Shown here in pieces: positions 24,669 to 35,558 of a DNA stretch of 64,000 bases. The notes under the pieces were generated by a model, which was not told the DNA's origin, did not search any database, and saw only the letters and a program-made list of their open reading frames with translations. The number at the start of each line of letters is the position of its first letter. The first letter of the stretch is position 1. The DNA is from Rhizophagus clarus. Its lineage: Eukaryota > Glomeromycota > Glomeromycetes > Glomerales > Glomeraceae. A program made the position numbers and the translations under genes. Where the stretch lies: contig BLAL01000252.1 in assembly GCA_015698045.1 (NCBI GenBank), positions 186,001 through 250,000 on the forward strand, in the 5' to 3' direction.

Positions 24669-25080
24669 TTTAATATAATATTTATACTAGTCTGAATTGT
24701 TTAAACATTTTTTAACAAATATTGTATTATTGTTTTTTATTATACTTAATAATATTAATATAGTAAATATATTATAACCATTATTTAATATAGAAAAGTG
24801 AATACAATTCAGCCATTATCTGTGTGATGCCAAACATAGTTTAATTTTTATTATACGCAATTTAACTATCATTCGGCAGGATAGAATCAGAAAATCAGAG
24901 TCAAATATAGATTGAATTGCATATTATTACTAATTTAGATCAATTTTTTTAAAAATTGGCTAAATCTAGGCTGGATATTTTGGAGGCCGAATATTCCTTT
25001 TTCAACTAGTGTTAAATATCTTTTATAAAAGTATTCTATATCTTTTATATATAATATATTAAATAATCATAGGATTATTG

Positions 25081-25504
25081 TAAAGTTGCCTGCCGAAATT
25101 AGGTAGTTTAGGCCAAGACTAAAACTTTTTTGTAGCTGAAAGTTTAGGCAATTAAAAGTAAATTTGCCAAAATTATAATGCCAAAATTATTACCGAAATG
25201 CTAAAATTTGGCCGAAATTATAAGCTGACTTTAATATCATAATTCTGGCCAAATAAAGAATCAACATAGAAATTTCTTTATTTGAATTCTTATGTAACTA
25301 TTATGCAATACAATTTTCCAATTTTACTGGAAATAAAAATTTCCTTTTTTGAAATTTATGTAATATCACATGACTTGATGCCGTAATTTTGGCTGATTTT
25401 TAATTTTGGCCAAAAATAAGAATAGTTTCAGCTTTAGTTTCAGAATGGATTTGATTGGCCAAAACTTTTCAGAATTTTCTTTTTAGTTTTGGCAGGCAAC
25501 CTTA
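25081..25504. mobile_element. TAAGGTTG-type non-autonomous hAT element, 424 bp
   Basis: Left end TAAAGTTGCCTGCCGAAATT; right end from the other strand TAAGGTTGCCTGCCAAAACT. Flanks GATTATTG (25073-25080) and GATCATTG (25505-25512) form an 8-bp duplication with one mismatch. The interior is built of GGCCAAAA / GCCGAAATT words in both orientations. Non-coding. Confidence 0.85.
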
Positions 25505-25533
25505 GATCATTGGTATATTAGTAATCTTTATTT

Positions 25534-25739
25534 TACTGAAAAAAATTTGTTATAAAAAAAATTTATTATAAAAAAGATTATTTTTATAATATATGCTGTT
25601 TTATAACTTTACTTCATATAATTGTATATAGCCTATAATTAATAAAATTTAGTTAATTAAGAATTTTTTATATGTTAATATCTATTTTACATTAATAATT
25701 TGTTATATAATGTTTTTTGTTATATCAAAGTTCACTGTA
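25534..25739. mobile_element. About 200-bp MITE with TA ends (pogo-like)
   Basis: TACTGAAAAAAATTTGTTAT at the left matches, loosely, the inverse of the right end (TACAGTGAACTTTGATATAA). TA is present at both borders. A second, more decayed copy lies at about 6074-6250. Pogo/Tigger assignment is by end sequence only. Confidence 0.55.
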
Positions 25740-26134
25740 AAGAAGAATGACTATATAAAAATTAAAATATGTAAAATAATAAAAAAGAAATATTAGTTTA
25801 AAAAAATTTTTGTAAAAAAATTTTTTAACACATATGAAATTTTCTTTTTCTATATATATAAAAATCATCTCTTACTGTTATATATGACTAGATTTATTAT
25901 AAATTTCTACTATACATATATAATTATAATATTTTTTTTATTTTATGTAAAATTTTATAACTTAAAAAAAATTTTATATGTTAAATAAATATTAATGAGT
26001 ATAAATAATTATTAATTAATAATAAAAGTTATAAGTTGAATTTTAGCAAATTAATATATAATTTGTATATAATATTTAATTTTTAGTAAATTTAATTAAT
26101 TTTAAGGATAGCAAAATACCCATAATTTTGTATA
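25740..26134. other. AT-rich intergenic DNA
   Basis: No gene is seen. Confidence 0.4.
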
Positions 26135-26142
26135 GATTTTTT

Positions 26143-27200
26143 TAGGGCTCCGATCAGTTCGGTTCAGTTCAGTTTTTGCAAAAACCAATACTGAACCAAA
26201 TTAATCAGTATTGGTATTAATGATTACTAAAACTGATCGGTAATTACCAAAAACTGAACTGATTTACTGAACATTTTTAGTAAAAAAACGTTTCGCAACG
26301 TTTAGCAAAAAAAAGTTGCAAAACGATTTTTTCTTATCAAATCATCCATAAAAAACATTTTGCAACGTTTTTTTATTAAAGTGACAAAAAAAAATGTTGC
26401 AAAACGTTTTTTTATATTAAATCATTTTATAAAAACGTTTCGCAATATTTTTAAAATAACATTGCAAAACATTATTTTCTATATTAAATTTCCAATGTAA
26501 AAAACATTTCACAATGTTTTTTACAAGTTTCGCAAAAATAACGCTGCAAAACATTATTTTTTTTATATCAAATGTTTATGTAAAAAACGTTTTGCAACGT
26601 TTTTACAATGTTTACAAAAATAATGTTGCGAAATGTTATTTTTCATATTAAATTGTTTATGTAAAAAACGTTTCGCAATATTTTTTACAAGTTCCACAAA
26701 AATAACATTGCAAAACGTTTTTTTTTATTAAAACGTTTATGTAAAAAATGTTTCGCAATATTTTTTACAAGTTTCACAAAAATAACATTGCGAAATGTTA
26801 TTTTTTATCAAATCGTTTATGTAAAAAATGTTTTGCAACATTTTTTACAATGTTTGCAAAAATAACGTTGTAAAACGTTATTTTTTATCAAATCGTTTAT
26901 GTAAAAAATGTTTCGCAACATTTTTTACAAGTTCTGCAAAAATAACGTTGCGAAATGTTATTTTTTATATCAAACATTTATGTAAAAAATATTTCGCAAC
27001 GTTTTTTTAACTACATTATTTAATAAAAAGACGTTTTCTTATAAAAAAAATGTTTTTATTATCAGTAAATCAGTTTGGTAAATTGCAAAACTGATACTGA
27101 AACCAAAAGTTTCGATTCGATAAATCATAAAACTGAAACCGCTCTGATACTGAAACCAGTCAGTACAGTTCGGTAATTACCAAAACCGATCAGAGTCCTA
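26143..27200. mobile_element. TAGGGCTCC family element, copy 3 (intermediate decay)
   Basis: Ends TAGGGCTCCGATCAG and CTGATC-type inverse (CCGATCAGAGTCCTA). An exact 8-bp duplication GATTTTTT flanks it (26135-26142 and 27201-27208). It carries the same roughly 80-bp hairpin array as copy 1, with part of the CG sites changed to TG or CA. Open frames inside it are products of the array. Confidence 0.88.
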
Positions 27201-27208
27201 GATTTTTT

Positions 27209-28869
27209 ATAATTTCTATATTAGATATTCAGAATTCTAATAATACTAATAATTAATAGAGTAAAATTACTAATAAGCTTTTAAATGATAGCATTAGTAA
27301 TATAGATAAAAATAATAATAATATTCTAAAATCTGAATAAGCAATATCAATAATAATAATCTAAATAAGAATATAATGATATTATGAATAATGATTATTA
27401 TAATTATATTCATGAAACTATTATACTCTTAAATTTGATGTCAACTTTAAAAAAAGAAGCTAATAGTTAAAATAAAAAAAAAATAGAAACAAATAAGAGT
27501 TTAATATTAGTTATAAATTCAAAAGTTAATAATTAAAATAAATTATTTTTAAAATCAAACTTATATAAATTAAAAATTAGTAGTTAAATTAATATTACAT
27601 TTTCAAGAAAAATTCTTTCAAAACTGAATCTGGTTTTATTAGAAATTTATAGCTAAGATGATAGTTATTTTTCTTTAAAAATAATTTTAAAATTAAATTT
27701 TAAGATCTTAATTGAACACCAATAATTAATACAATAGCTATTTTTCTTTAAGATTGAATTTAAGATTTCAATTAAAAGTTAATAGTTAAAATAAAGATTA
27801 TTCTGTTCTTTTAGGAAGAGAAACTAATAGTCTTGATTATTATAATTATTTAAACAAAATATTATATTGAAAGATTATTACTTTTAGGATTAAGATTAAA
27901 TATATTAAACATTCCCAATAATACATTCAATAAAAATGCAAATTATTTTAATATTAATAAGAAAATTTCTTTACCATCTAATAAAATAATAATTTATCAG
28001 CTTTATTTATAATTATGTAAGAATCCTAATATTTTACAGTTAGTAAATAATATGTATTTATTAATAAAAATTCCAGTTGTAATAAGATTACAATTTATTT
28101 TTCTATCTTAGTTAGGTCATTAATTATAATATCAAATCAAGAAATTGTTTGCTAAAACCTTTTAAAAAAATTAAAGTATTTTTTTTATATGTTCAAAATT
28201 TGCTAAAAAGTATTTTTAAAGAATTAATACAATAAGTTCTTAAATGTAAATTCAATTCAGTTAAAGGTATAGAATGACTTCATATGACAAATAGACACTT
28301 TGGTAATTTTTATAACAAATTAGCCAACAGTATTAAAAGCTTGGTTAAAAATTTTAAAGAAAAAGGAATCTTATTAGTATTTTACTTTTCTTTCTCTTTT
28401 TTATTTTTTATTTAATAATGTTTATTAATTATAGACCTATAACAACCCCATTACAAAGGGATGAAATTATCTTTTTTGTGAATGAGTCTATTACAGCTCA
28501 CATGTTAAATTGGTGATTAAATGCCACTAATATGAATGAATTATGTGCTTTGGGTTTGATGTCTTACTTGTCTGTATAAATTTATTTAGCATGAATTTGC
28601 TGTTAATTATTCAGAAAGAAATACAGAAAAGATAAAAAATTTAAAAAAATTATTGGTGTACCATCAAAAAACTTTGCAATCCATTTGTATTTATTAAAAT
28701 TACCAAACTGTTAAATTAATAAATAGTATATTATTTTTCACCACTTCAAAAATTAATTTTTCTAATTAATGGTTAGTATTGCCACTATATTGTAAATATT
28801 TCGAAACTTCTTGATACTAAAATAGTAGCGATATTTTTACAATTCGTATCGTAATAAGCAGTAACGTGA
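27209..28869. other. AT-rich desert with a possible coding relic
   Basis: Mostly A/T. At about 28431-28710 the + strand reads as interrupted protein-like text (RDEIIFFVNESITAHMLNW; KKIIGVPSKNFAIHLYLLK), but I cannot assign a family. Confidence 0.3.
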
Positions 28870-29235
28870 TTAGCACGATGATGAATAGGGATCAGATACA
28901 TGACAACTTAGTTTAAAACACCGGGTTTCTGTAAAGTACCCTTTTTCTACAAGTACCATCTGGAAATTTTTTACTTTTAAGCAGTTATTCTGAAGAGTGT
29001 ATCGTTCTATAAAATGTACTGCAATTTCCATAGAATGAAAACTCGTTCCCACCTCAATCTCAATTGAAGTCTTAATTAACAGAAAGCCACTAACGTAATC
29101 TTCAAATTCAGTATCTAATATACTTTTAACAACATATTCTTCACTATTATCATCATGATTGATGGGTTCTGCAAAAGGTGCAACCTCGTAAAACATAATT
29201 ATCAGGTACAAAAAGCAAAGAATATGCAAGAGCAA
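28870..29235 (-). pseudogene. FAR1-type DNA-binding domain fragment
   Basis: A 121-codon frame. Residues after about 58 (IEIEVGTSFHSMEIAVHFIE, then TETRCFKLSC) resemble the start of FAR1-like DNA-binding domains that precede MULE-type transposases in Rhizophagus: the EVGT(S/T)F opening, the helix and a cysteine-bearing strand. The zinc-ligand set is incomplete and no transposase follows. The first 20 residues are hydrophobic (MLLHILCFLYLIIMFYEVAP) and may be chance or an exon of other origin. It could be a solo domain, a truncated transposon gene or a recruited host gene. Family recognition is from memory. Confidence 0.45.
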
Positions 29236-29558
29236 ATACTTTTTTCATAAATTAGCCAATCAAAAATTTTATTAAATCACGATATAATAATACCTATTTT
29301 CAAATGAGCATTTTTCATGATAAATTCTGCCTACTTTTAATGTTATTACAAGCGAGTTAAAGATTTGTTTTATTTAGGTCAACAAATATTTACATAAAAA
29401 TGTTTGCACGAGTCAATTAGATTATTTGCAAAAAAAAAAATTTTTTTTTTTTTCGAATAAAACGTATTTATTAAAGAACTACATACAATTTAATTAATGA
29501 AATAAGAAAATAAATAAATATATAATAAATGTTTTTAGAAATAAAAATTTTTAATAAT

Positions 29559-30070
29559 TTATTCATTCCTTTCCATTTTACTTTCTCCCTTTAATTTAGT
29601 AGCATGTCCTTGGGCTTCCATCTTTTCATCTCCGACAGCACTACCGATATTTTCTTTAATGGCACCTTTGACTTTATCTCCACCACCTGACACATATTCG
29701 GAAGCTTTAGCCGCTTCAAGTTCAGCATTGCCATCAAGACGTTGTTGGGCGCCGGCCTTTTCAAGTTCAGTATAACCGAGAGTAGAACCGACCATTTCTT
29801 TTACAGCTCCAACCGCAGCATTATAATTTCCAGTAATTTTTGAAGGAGCTTTGTTGGCTGCATCATATTCAGCATTGCCACGGTCTTGTGCTATTTGACC
29901 TTCAGCTTGAAGTCTTTCGTTGCCAGTTAGATTTCCGACTATCACGAGAAAAACAAGATGAGAATTTTTATTAATGATGTTAAATTACTAAATAATAACT
30001 CACCTTGTTGTTTGGCAGCGCCAGTGTAGTAGTCGACATTAGCGCTAGTTTTGCTTGGTTGATCAGACAT
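29559..30070 (-). CDS. CsbD-like stress / cruciform-DNA-binding type protein
   Basis: Exon 1 is 30070-30004 (MSDQPSKTSANVDYYTGAAK), the 65-bp intron is 30003-29939 (GTGAGT...TAG), and exon 2 is 29938-29559; the product is 148 aa. CsbD-type motifs occur three times: GAAKQQVGNLTGNERLQAEG, AVGAVKEMVGSTLGYTELEK and VKGAIKENIGSAVGDEKMEA. The protein is small, hydrophilic and rich in A, G, E and K, with no membrane segment. The bacterial family is a general-stress family of unclear biochemistry. Fungal members are often annotated as mismatched-base-pair and cruciform DNA recognition proteins after Ustilago Hmp1. A TATATAAA box lies about 90 bases upstream. The intact frame and clean splice sites indicate a live gene; the molecular role remains open. 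Confidence 0.92.
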
Positions 30071-30160
30071 TGTGAATTATTTTTGATTGAATATTTAATT
30101 ATATACCTTTTTTTTGAATCGATGATTTTGACTGAAAAAAAAACGAAGGAAAAACGCTAG

Positions 30161-30168
30161 TTTATATA
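30161..30168 (-). promoter_or_regulatory. TATA box of the CsbD-like gene
   Basis: TATATAAA on the minus strand, about 90 bases before the ATG at 30070, in a locally less AT-biased stretch. Confidence 0.5.
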
Positions 30169-30799
30169 ATAGTTGGTTTGGCGGTAAAGCGAGAATGTCA
30201 TGTTAACGTCATTGAAATTTGACGACATAAAATTGTCATTAATACATCATCAAAATAGATGATGTCATGAATAGTTTAAATTAAGTCATCGTATCATCAT
30301 TTCACTTTGTTGATCAAAACCATCAAATAAAATATCCGTCTACAATGTAAGGGAATGTAGTGGACATCAAATGAATGATTGACTCATGTGTGATCCAAAT
30401 ATTGATCTTGTTCAACCAAAAAAGAGATCGAGGGAAAAAAAAAAAATAAGTACAATTAATTAGCTTTTTTTAATACTGTAAGTGTTAGCAAATAAAATTC
30501 TTCGCTAATTGTAATATCTTTGGGGATATACTTTATACGTATTACTTTTATTGGACAATTTTCAAAAATAGTTTTTAGCACAAAAAAAAACGACCTTTTT
30601 GAGTCACTTGCACAACAGTAAACTGTTACATTATATTTAGCATTCTTGTTCTTTCTCTTATTTCTAATTTTTTTCATAAAATACTTCCGCAAAATTTTTC
30701 ATTTAACTATACTTGATAGTTATTTTTCATTCTTTCTTAAAATCGCTTTTTTATACCTTTCCAATTCCATAAACTAATAAAAAAAAAAAATAGATCTAC

Positions 30800-32596
30800 A
30801 TGTTGCCTAATACTACTACTAGATCCATACGCAAAAAACGAAATATTCAGCTAAAGCTTGAAAGTTCTCCAGTTGTTTCGTCACCAAAGAATGGTACAGA
30901 TGATGCAAAAGATGGATTAGCTCAACGCCTTTCAGACCTTGAATTTGGGCTGGAATTTAGATTGGACTTAAAAGCTGAAGATTTGATGCATTTAAAAGAG
31001 CTTGGAGCAGGAAATGGCGGTTCAGTATCGAAAGTTATGCACATTACCACCAAGACCTTGATGGCAAAAAAGGTATAAATACACTAAAGAATAACTTTTG
31101 GTATTATTCAAATCTAAAAAAAAAAAAAAAAAAAAAATTCACGCGTTTTAGTCAATTAATTATATTTGGTAATTATTTCGAACCAAAATAACTAAAAGAA
31201 AAACGCAATCGTTGATGCCCTTTTCTCCTCTAATTTTTTGAAATAATTTCTGACATCGATTCATCTTTCTCCTTATAATCGATTGGTTTTTCTTAGATTA
31301 TTCACATCGATGCAAATCCAAGCGTTCGTAAACAAATTCTTCGAGAACTTCAAATTCTCCATGATTGTAATTCAAGATACATAGTATCATTTTATGGTGC
31401 ATTTATGTCTGATGCAGACATTTCAATGTGTATGGAATATATGGACGTTGGGTAAATGCTATTAGATATTGTACAATTTAATATTTGGTTTTAAACATGA
31501 TCTTTCGTTGTTGGCTCTATGACTCATTTAATTTTTCGTATATTATATTATTTATTAATTCAGTTCACTTGACAACATCTATAAAAAGAATGGACCTATA
31601 CCTTTAGAAATTGTCGGCAAAATCACGACAGCAGTATGTTATTGATTTATTTTCAATCTTTCTAATATTTATACACTATTTTATAACTAATTTCATTCTT
31701 CATTTATTAACAGGTTTTAGAAGGCCTTAATTATCTCTATGAAAGTCATAGGATTATTCACCGAGGTAATCAGATTGTTATTTTTATAAAAAATTTTTTT
31801 TTCATATTTTGTAAATAATTTTCCCACTTTTAAATATACTAATTTTTTTATTATTATTTTGATATAATAAAGATGTTAAGCCTTCTAATATTCTTGTTAA
31901 TTCAAAGGGACAGATCAAGATCTGTGATTTTGGTGTGTCTGGTCAATTGATCAATTCTATCGCTGATACTTTTGTAGGAACATCAAATTATATGTCGGTG
32001 AGTTTAAGTAGTAATATAGGCATTTTTCGGAATTCGTTCGGCAAACATTAGTAACGGCTCGATTTTTTTTTTTTTAAAAAAAAAAAAATTTTAGCCAGAG
32101 CGTATTCAAGGCGCTTCATATAGTGTTCGCTCTGATGTTTGGTCAGTTGGTATTACTCTGATGGAACTGGCAATGGGTAGATTTCCTTTTCCGCCGGATG
32201 GTAGTCAATTGACTGTATTAGAACTTTTACAGCACATTGTAAATGAGCCTGCTCCAAGACTGCCTATAGGAGAATTTCCAGAGGATTTTGATGATTTTGT
32301 TCAGCAATGGTGTGTTGATATTAACCATATTAGATTAGAATCAATGTTTGAATACAACTTTGTTTAAAAATTCAGATTTTAATTTAATTTATTTTATTCA
32401 GTTTAATCAAGGAAGTAAGTGAGCGGCCATCGCCCAATGAATTATTGGTAAGAATTTTTGAAATTTCTGGTGAATTTTTTTTTAATACATTTCTATCTAA
32501 TTAATCAATATTTTAAAACAGAAACATTCCTATGTTATAGCTGCAGAAAAATCCAAGGTAGATGTTGAAGCTTGGGCAAAGGGCATTAATAGATAA
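30800..32596 (+). CDS. MAP kinase kinase, Ste7/Fuz7/MEK type
   Basis: Eight exons join in phase: 30800-31072, 31297-31451, 31564-31633, 31714-31765, 31873-31997, 32095-32309, 32402-32447 and 32522-32596. They give 336 aa ending AKGINR-stop; all introns are GT-AG. The kinase domain shows the glycine loop [12 protein letters not shown] (near 68), the ATP lysine in MAKK, HRDVKPSN (from 182), DFG at 202-204, and the activation loop [20 protein letters not shown] with MEK-type phosphosites S212 and T216. PERI replaces APE. This loop fits the Ste7/Fuz7/MEK1 branch better than Pbs2 or Mkk1. The basic-hydrophobic [10 protein letters not shown] near the N-terminus matches a MAPK docking (D) motif. It would act in the cytoplasm between a MAPKKK and a pheromone/invasion-type MAPK. 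Intact. Confidence 0.95.
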
Positions 32597-35329
32597 TAAA
32601 TAATAAAAAATGATTGTTTTACCAAGGTATAATTGTTCGTAGTTTTTTTTTAAGTATAATACATATTCATGTATATATATATATATATATGTGTATTTTT
32701 TTTTTTTTTTTTTTTTTTGACAATTAATTACTTTACAATGATATTTGTTTTGATAAATTTAATTTTAGTTAAAAGGAAGAAACAAAATTTGCTGCTTTAT
32801 TATATATATATATATTTTTCTTTTTCTTTTACTTAACATGTATTATGTGTATAGAAGTTGAATAGTTATATTAAGTAACCGTTATTGCGGTCATTTATTT
32901 GGTAAATATAATACCTTATATGGATATTAATAGATAATTCTTTTTTTCCTTTTAGCGTAATAATAACATGTTATTCTCTGTAAACTATTACTAGATATAT
33001 ATTTTTATATATATATATATATATATAAATTAAAATTATGAAGGTGAGTGATTAATTTGATTATTTGGTATTAATAGTGAATAATTTAATTCAATTCCTC
33101 CTTTTATAAAAAGAAAATATTTGAAATTTATAATAAAGACTTTATTTCAGCTGAAATTGTAAATTGTAGGCAAGATTAAATTACGTTACACTCGCGACAA
33201 TTCTGTACCAATAAAATAGAAAAAAGTAATAATATTTACAATATATATGAATAATAATAAAATTTTTGTCCTTTGTTTATTGGTGCACAAATACAATGTT
33301 TTTTGCCCAAATATATGAAACATTAATAGTAAAAAAGTAACCCTGTTTGAAATTATGTAGTCGAATGATGGTTTTTCTGCAAACAATTGAGCCATCAAAT
33401 TAGATCATAAGTTTTTAGATATTACTTACAAACGGGGAAACAGACAAGAAATGATACAGGATTTGAAGAACACACATACCACCGCCTTTCCCCATTTTTG
33501 TCTTTAAATTACGTAATCTGTTTATTGAATATGCGCTAAAAAACCAAAAGATTATTCGTTACAGAGAGTAAAAATTGATGAAATATGTATTCTAAAAACC
33601 ATGCATCAATCCCAAATTCATTCTTTACCCCAAAGTTTATCTTTAATAATGTACACTTTGTAAAAGAAATGATGTACACTGCACATCCACGTGGGTTCTC
33701 TGATTGTTACAATTTTATCCCTATAGAAACAATATTTTGATTCTTGTATTTTTAGTTATTCGCATCTCGATTCGTGATTCTTGGTTGTTTCTCTCGCCTT
33801 CAAATTTAAAATCCGATGTTTTTATTCACATCATTCGTTTCTACTGGAGTTTATTTTAATATAATCATAACACGAAGAAATTACAAAATTAAACTAAGCA
33901 GACCCATAAAAAACTGCATGCAGGAATTTTTTAAATTAAAATATCCGGATATTCGCATCTTAAAAAGCTGATGATTTTTTAGTTATACTAAATTAGTTAA
34001 ATACTTGCGATTTACGTTCCAAATGTGTCAAATTCACATCTTAGGAAATTGTATTATGATCTACTTGGTTGGGGAAATACTTCGACCATTTTAGTAGTTC
34101 TTTACAATTTCGGGAATTCATATGAAAATAACTGATCCTTCTGGTGATTATTGTCCTACAATCAAATTTCAGAAATATTGCCTGCATGCAATATATAAGA
34201 AAACTGGTTCTTTCCACCTTTTTGAGGATTTTTTTTTTTTTTTTTTTTTTGTAAATTAAAATATTTTTAACCCTTCTTTTCAAGTTAACAGGTCCTTTTT
34301 TAAAAAATAAAATTTCCCCTTTTCTGAAATTTTTCTTTGTTCATCTTTTCAGCAAGTGAATCATAAAAAAAAAAAAAAAAAAAAAAAATTCATAAAAAAA
34401 TAATATACATATATCGATTGTCCTAGTATTTAGATTTTTTCTAATCATTGTGCAACTGAAAAGAAAAACATATAATTGACATCTTGACACATTCCGCGTG
34501 GCATTAAATGTGGCAGTGTATAAAAAAATTCGCCGATAAATAAATATATAAAAGTTTGTTCATCAATTTCTAAGTACATTTTCTCATCATTCGACTTTAC
34601 ATAACTTCCTATTTATTAAAATTGTTTTTGAATTTTCATTAGATCACTCGCCAATAGGAAAATATTCTTCTTTCGTTGCTGGTAATTTTTTGATTTTTTT
34701 TTTTTTTTTTCTTTTCATTTGTGTACAAATGAGAGTATATGTATGAAGGTCAACCAAAGGACGTCGGTAATGTCGACATATACAGAATTTACAGACGTTG
34801 TAGGATGGTCACAGGTAATAATAATTTAATTGATGACCATCACAAAACGGGATGACCCTATTCGCCCAGCTATTCATATTAGGGCCAAAGACTTTTACCG
34901 GACCCTCAAATTTTACGGCTCCCCCTTCCTTTTACCCCAACGAGCAGAAAGTAAAAAGAAATATTATTCAGGCACCCATAGAGGAGCCCCTGTTTGATAA
35001 AAAATCGGGATAAACAAGCCTTTAACCTTTCCCGCTTCTCAATTTTCCTTTCCCTTTTCATCATATTAACCCAACTATATTTTCGTTCCTTAACCTTTTT
35101 CTCTTTTGTATATCTCTTCCTATTATCTTTTTCCTTCATCCCTTTGTATTTTTTTACCGCATAATCTGTCCTTTGAGGCGCCACACCTGTGGTCTTTTCC
35201 TATTAGCTAATATATTTTTATATTATACATATTTTTATATTAATATATATTGTTAACTATTCACTGTACGTTCGTCTCATCACCCTTAGAGACCTTGCAT
35301 TAGATTTTGTCGCCCGGCAAGGTGGTTTT
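32597..35329. other. Intergenic region between the two kinase genes
   Basis: Contains (AT)n microsatellites at about 32675-32690, 32800-32815 and 33006-33026 and long T or A runs. A pyrimidine-rich, less AT-biased stretch lies at 34850-35190. Small open frames at 33186-33398, 34041-34283 and 34906-35184 (-) lack support. Confidence 0.4.
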
Positions 35330-35412
35330 GGAACTATATATAACACAAAACCGAATAAACTACTGACTGCGGATTAAGTCGGAGAATAGAGTTTTTTGTG
35401 TTATATAGAACC
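35330..35412. repeat. Inverted repeat upstream of the kinase gene
   Basis: Left arm CTATATATAACACAAAA (within 35330-35350) pairs imperfectly with TTTTGTGTTATATAG (within 35392-35412) around a 41-base loop containing CGGATTAAGTCGG. It may be a regulatory structure or the remnant of a small element. Confidence 0.55.
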
Positions 35413-35441
35413 GAACAATATAACCCTTTGTCCCGCTTGTG

Positions 35442-35449
35442 TATAAATA
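35442..35449 (+). promoter_or_regulatory. TATA-like box of the CAMKL kinase gene
   Basis: TATAAATA about 110 bases before the first in-frame ATG (35559). Supported by position and motif only. Confidence 0.4.
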
Positions 35450-35558
35450 CTATCCACTATATTGTTATATTATTATTTTAAATTTATTTTACCTCCTTTT
35501 TATAACTTATATGCAAATATAACGCTCCCATTTTTCATAATAAACGTTGCTGGACGAC

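Larger units (their letters stand above)
18123..25011. mobile_element. CACTA (EnSpm/CMC) DNA transposon, 6.9 kb, decayed
   Basis: Left end CACTAGTCGAAAAAGAACAA; right end, read from the other strand, CACTAGTTGAAAAAGGAATA. A 3-bp duplication TTA (18120-18122 and 25012-25014) flanks it, as expected for CACTA elements. Inside are two divergent broken genes: a tnp2-like transposase (21503-24668, +) and a low-complexity/coiled-coil gene (20776-18597, -). Left subterminal DNA (18130-18270) repeats TTTGACC and GTCAAAT words in both orientations, as in known subterminal protein-binding arrays. The two genes share a repeat-rich spacer at 20777-21502. Confidence 0.9.

Noticed and set aside
28431-28710. 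Interrupted protein-like text on the + strand
   Set aside because: No family recognised and frame breaks are frequent; noted only as a possible relic.
30456-30692. 78-residue open frame between the CsbD-like and MAP kinase kinase genes
   Set aside because: No recognisable motif; composition fits intergenic DNA. A real small gene is not excluded.
33186-33398. 70-residue hydrophobic minus-strand frame
   Set aside because: AT-rich hydrophobic frame without family signal.
34906-35184. Basic 92-residue minus-strand frame
   Set aside because: Arises from a pyrimidine-rich tract; lysine/arginine/glutamate bias reflects composition.
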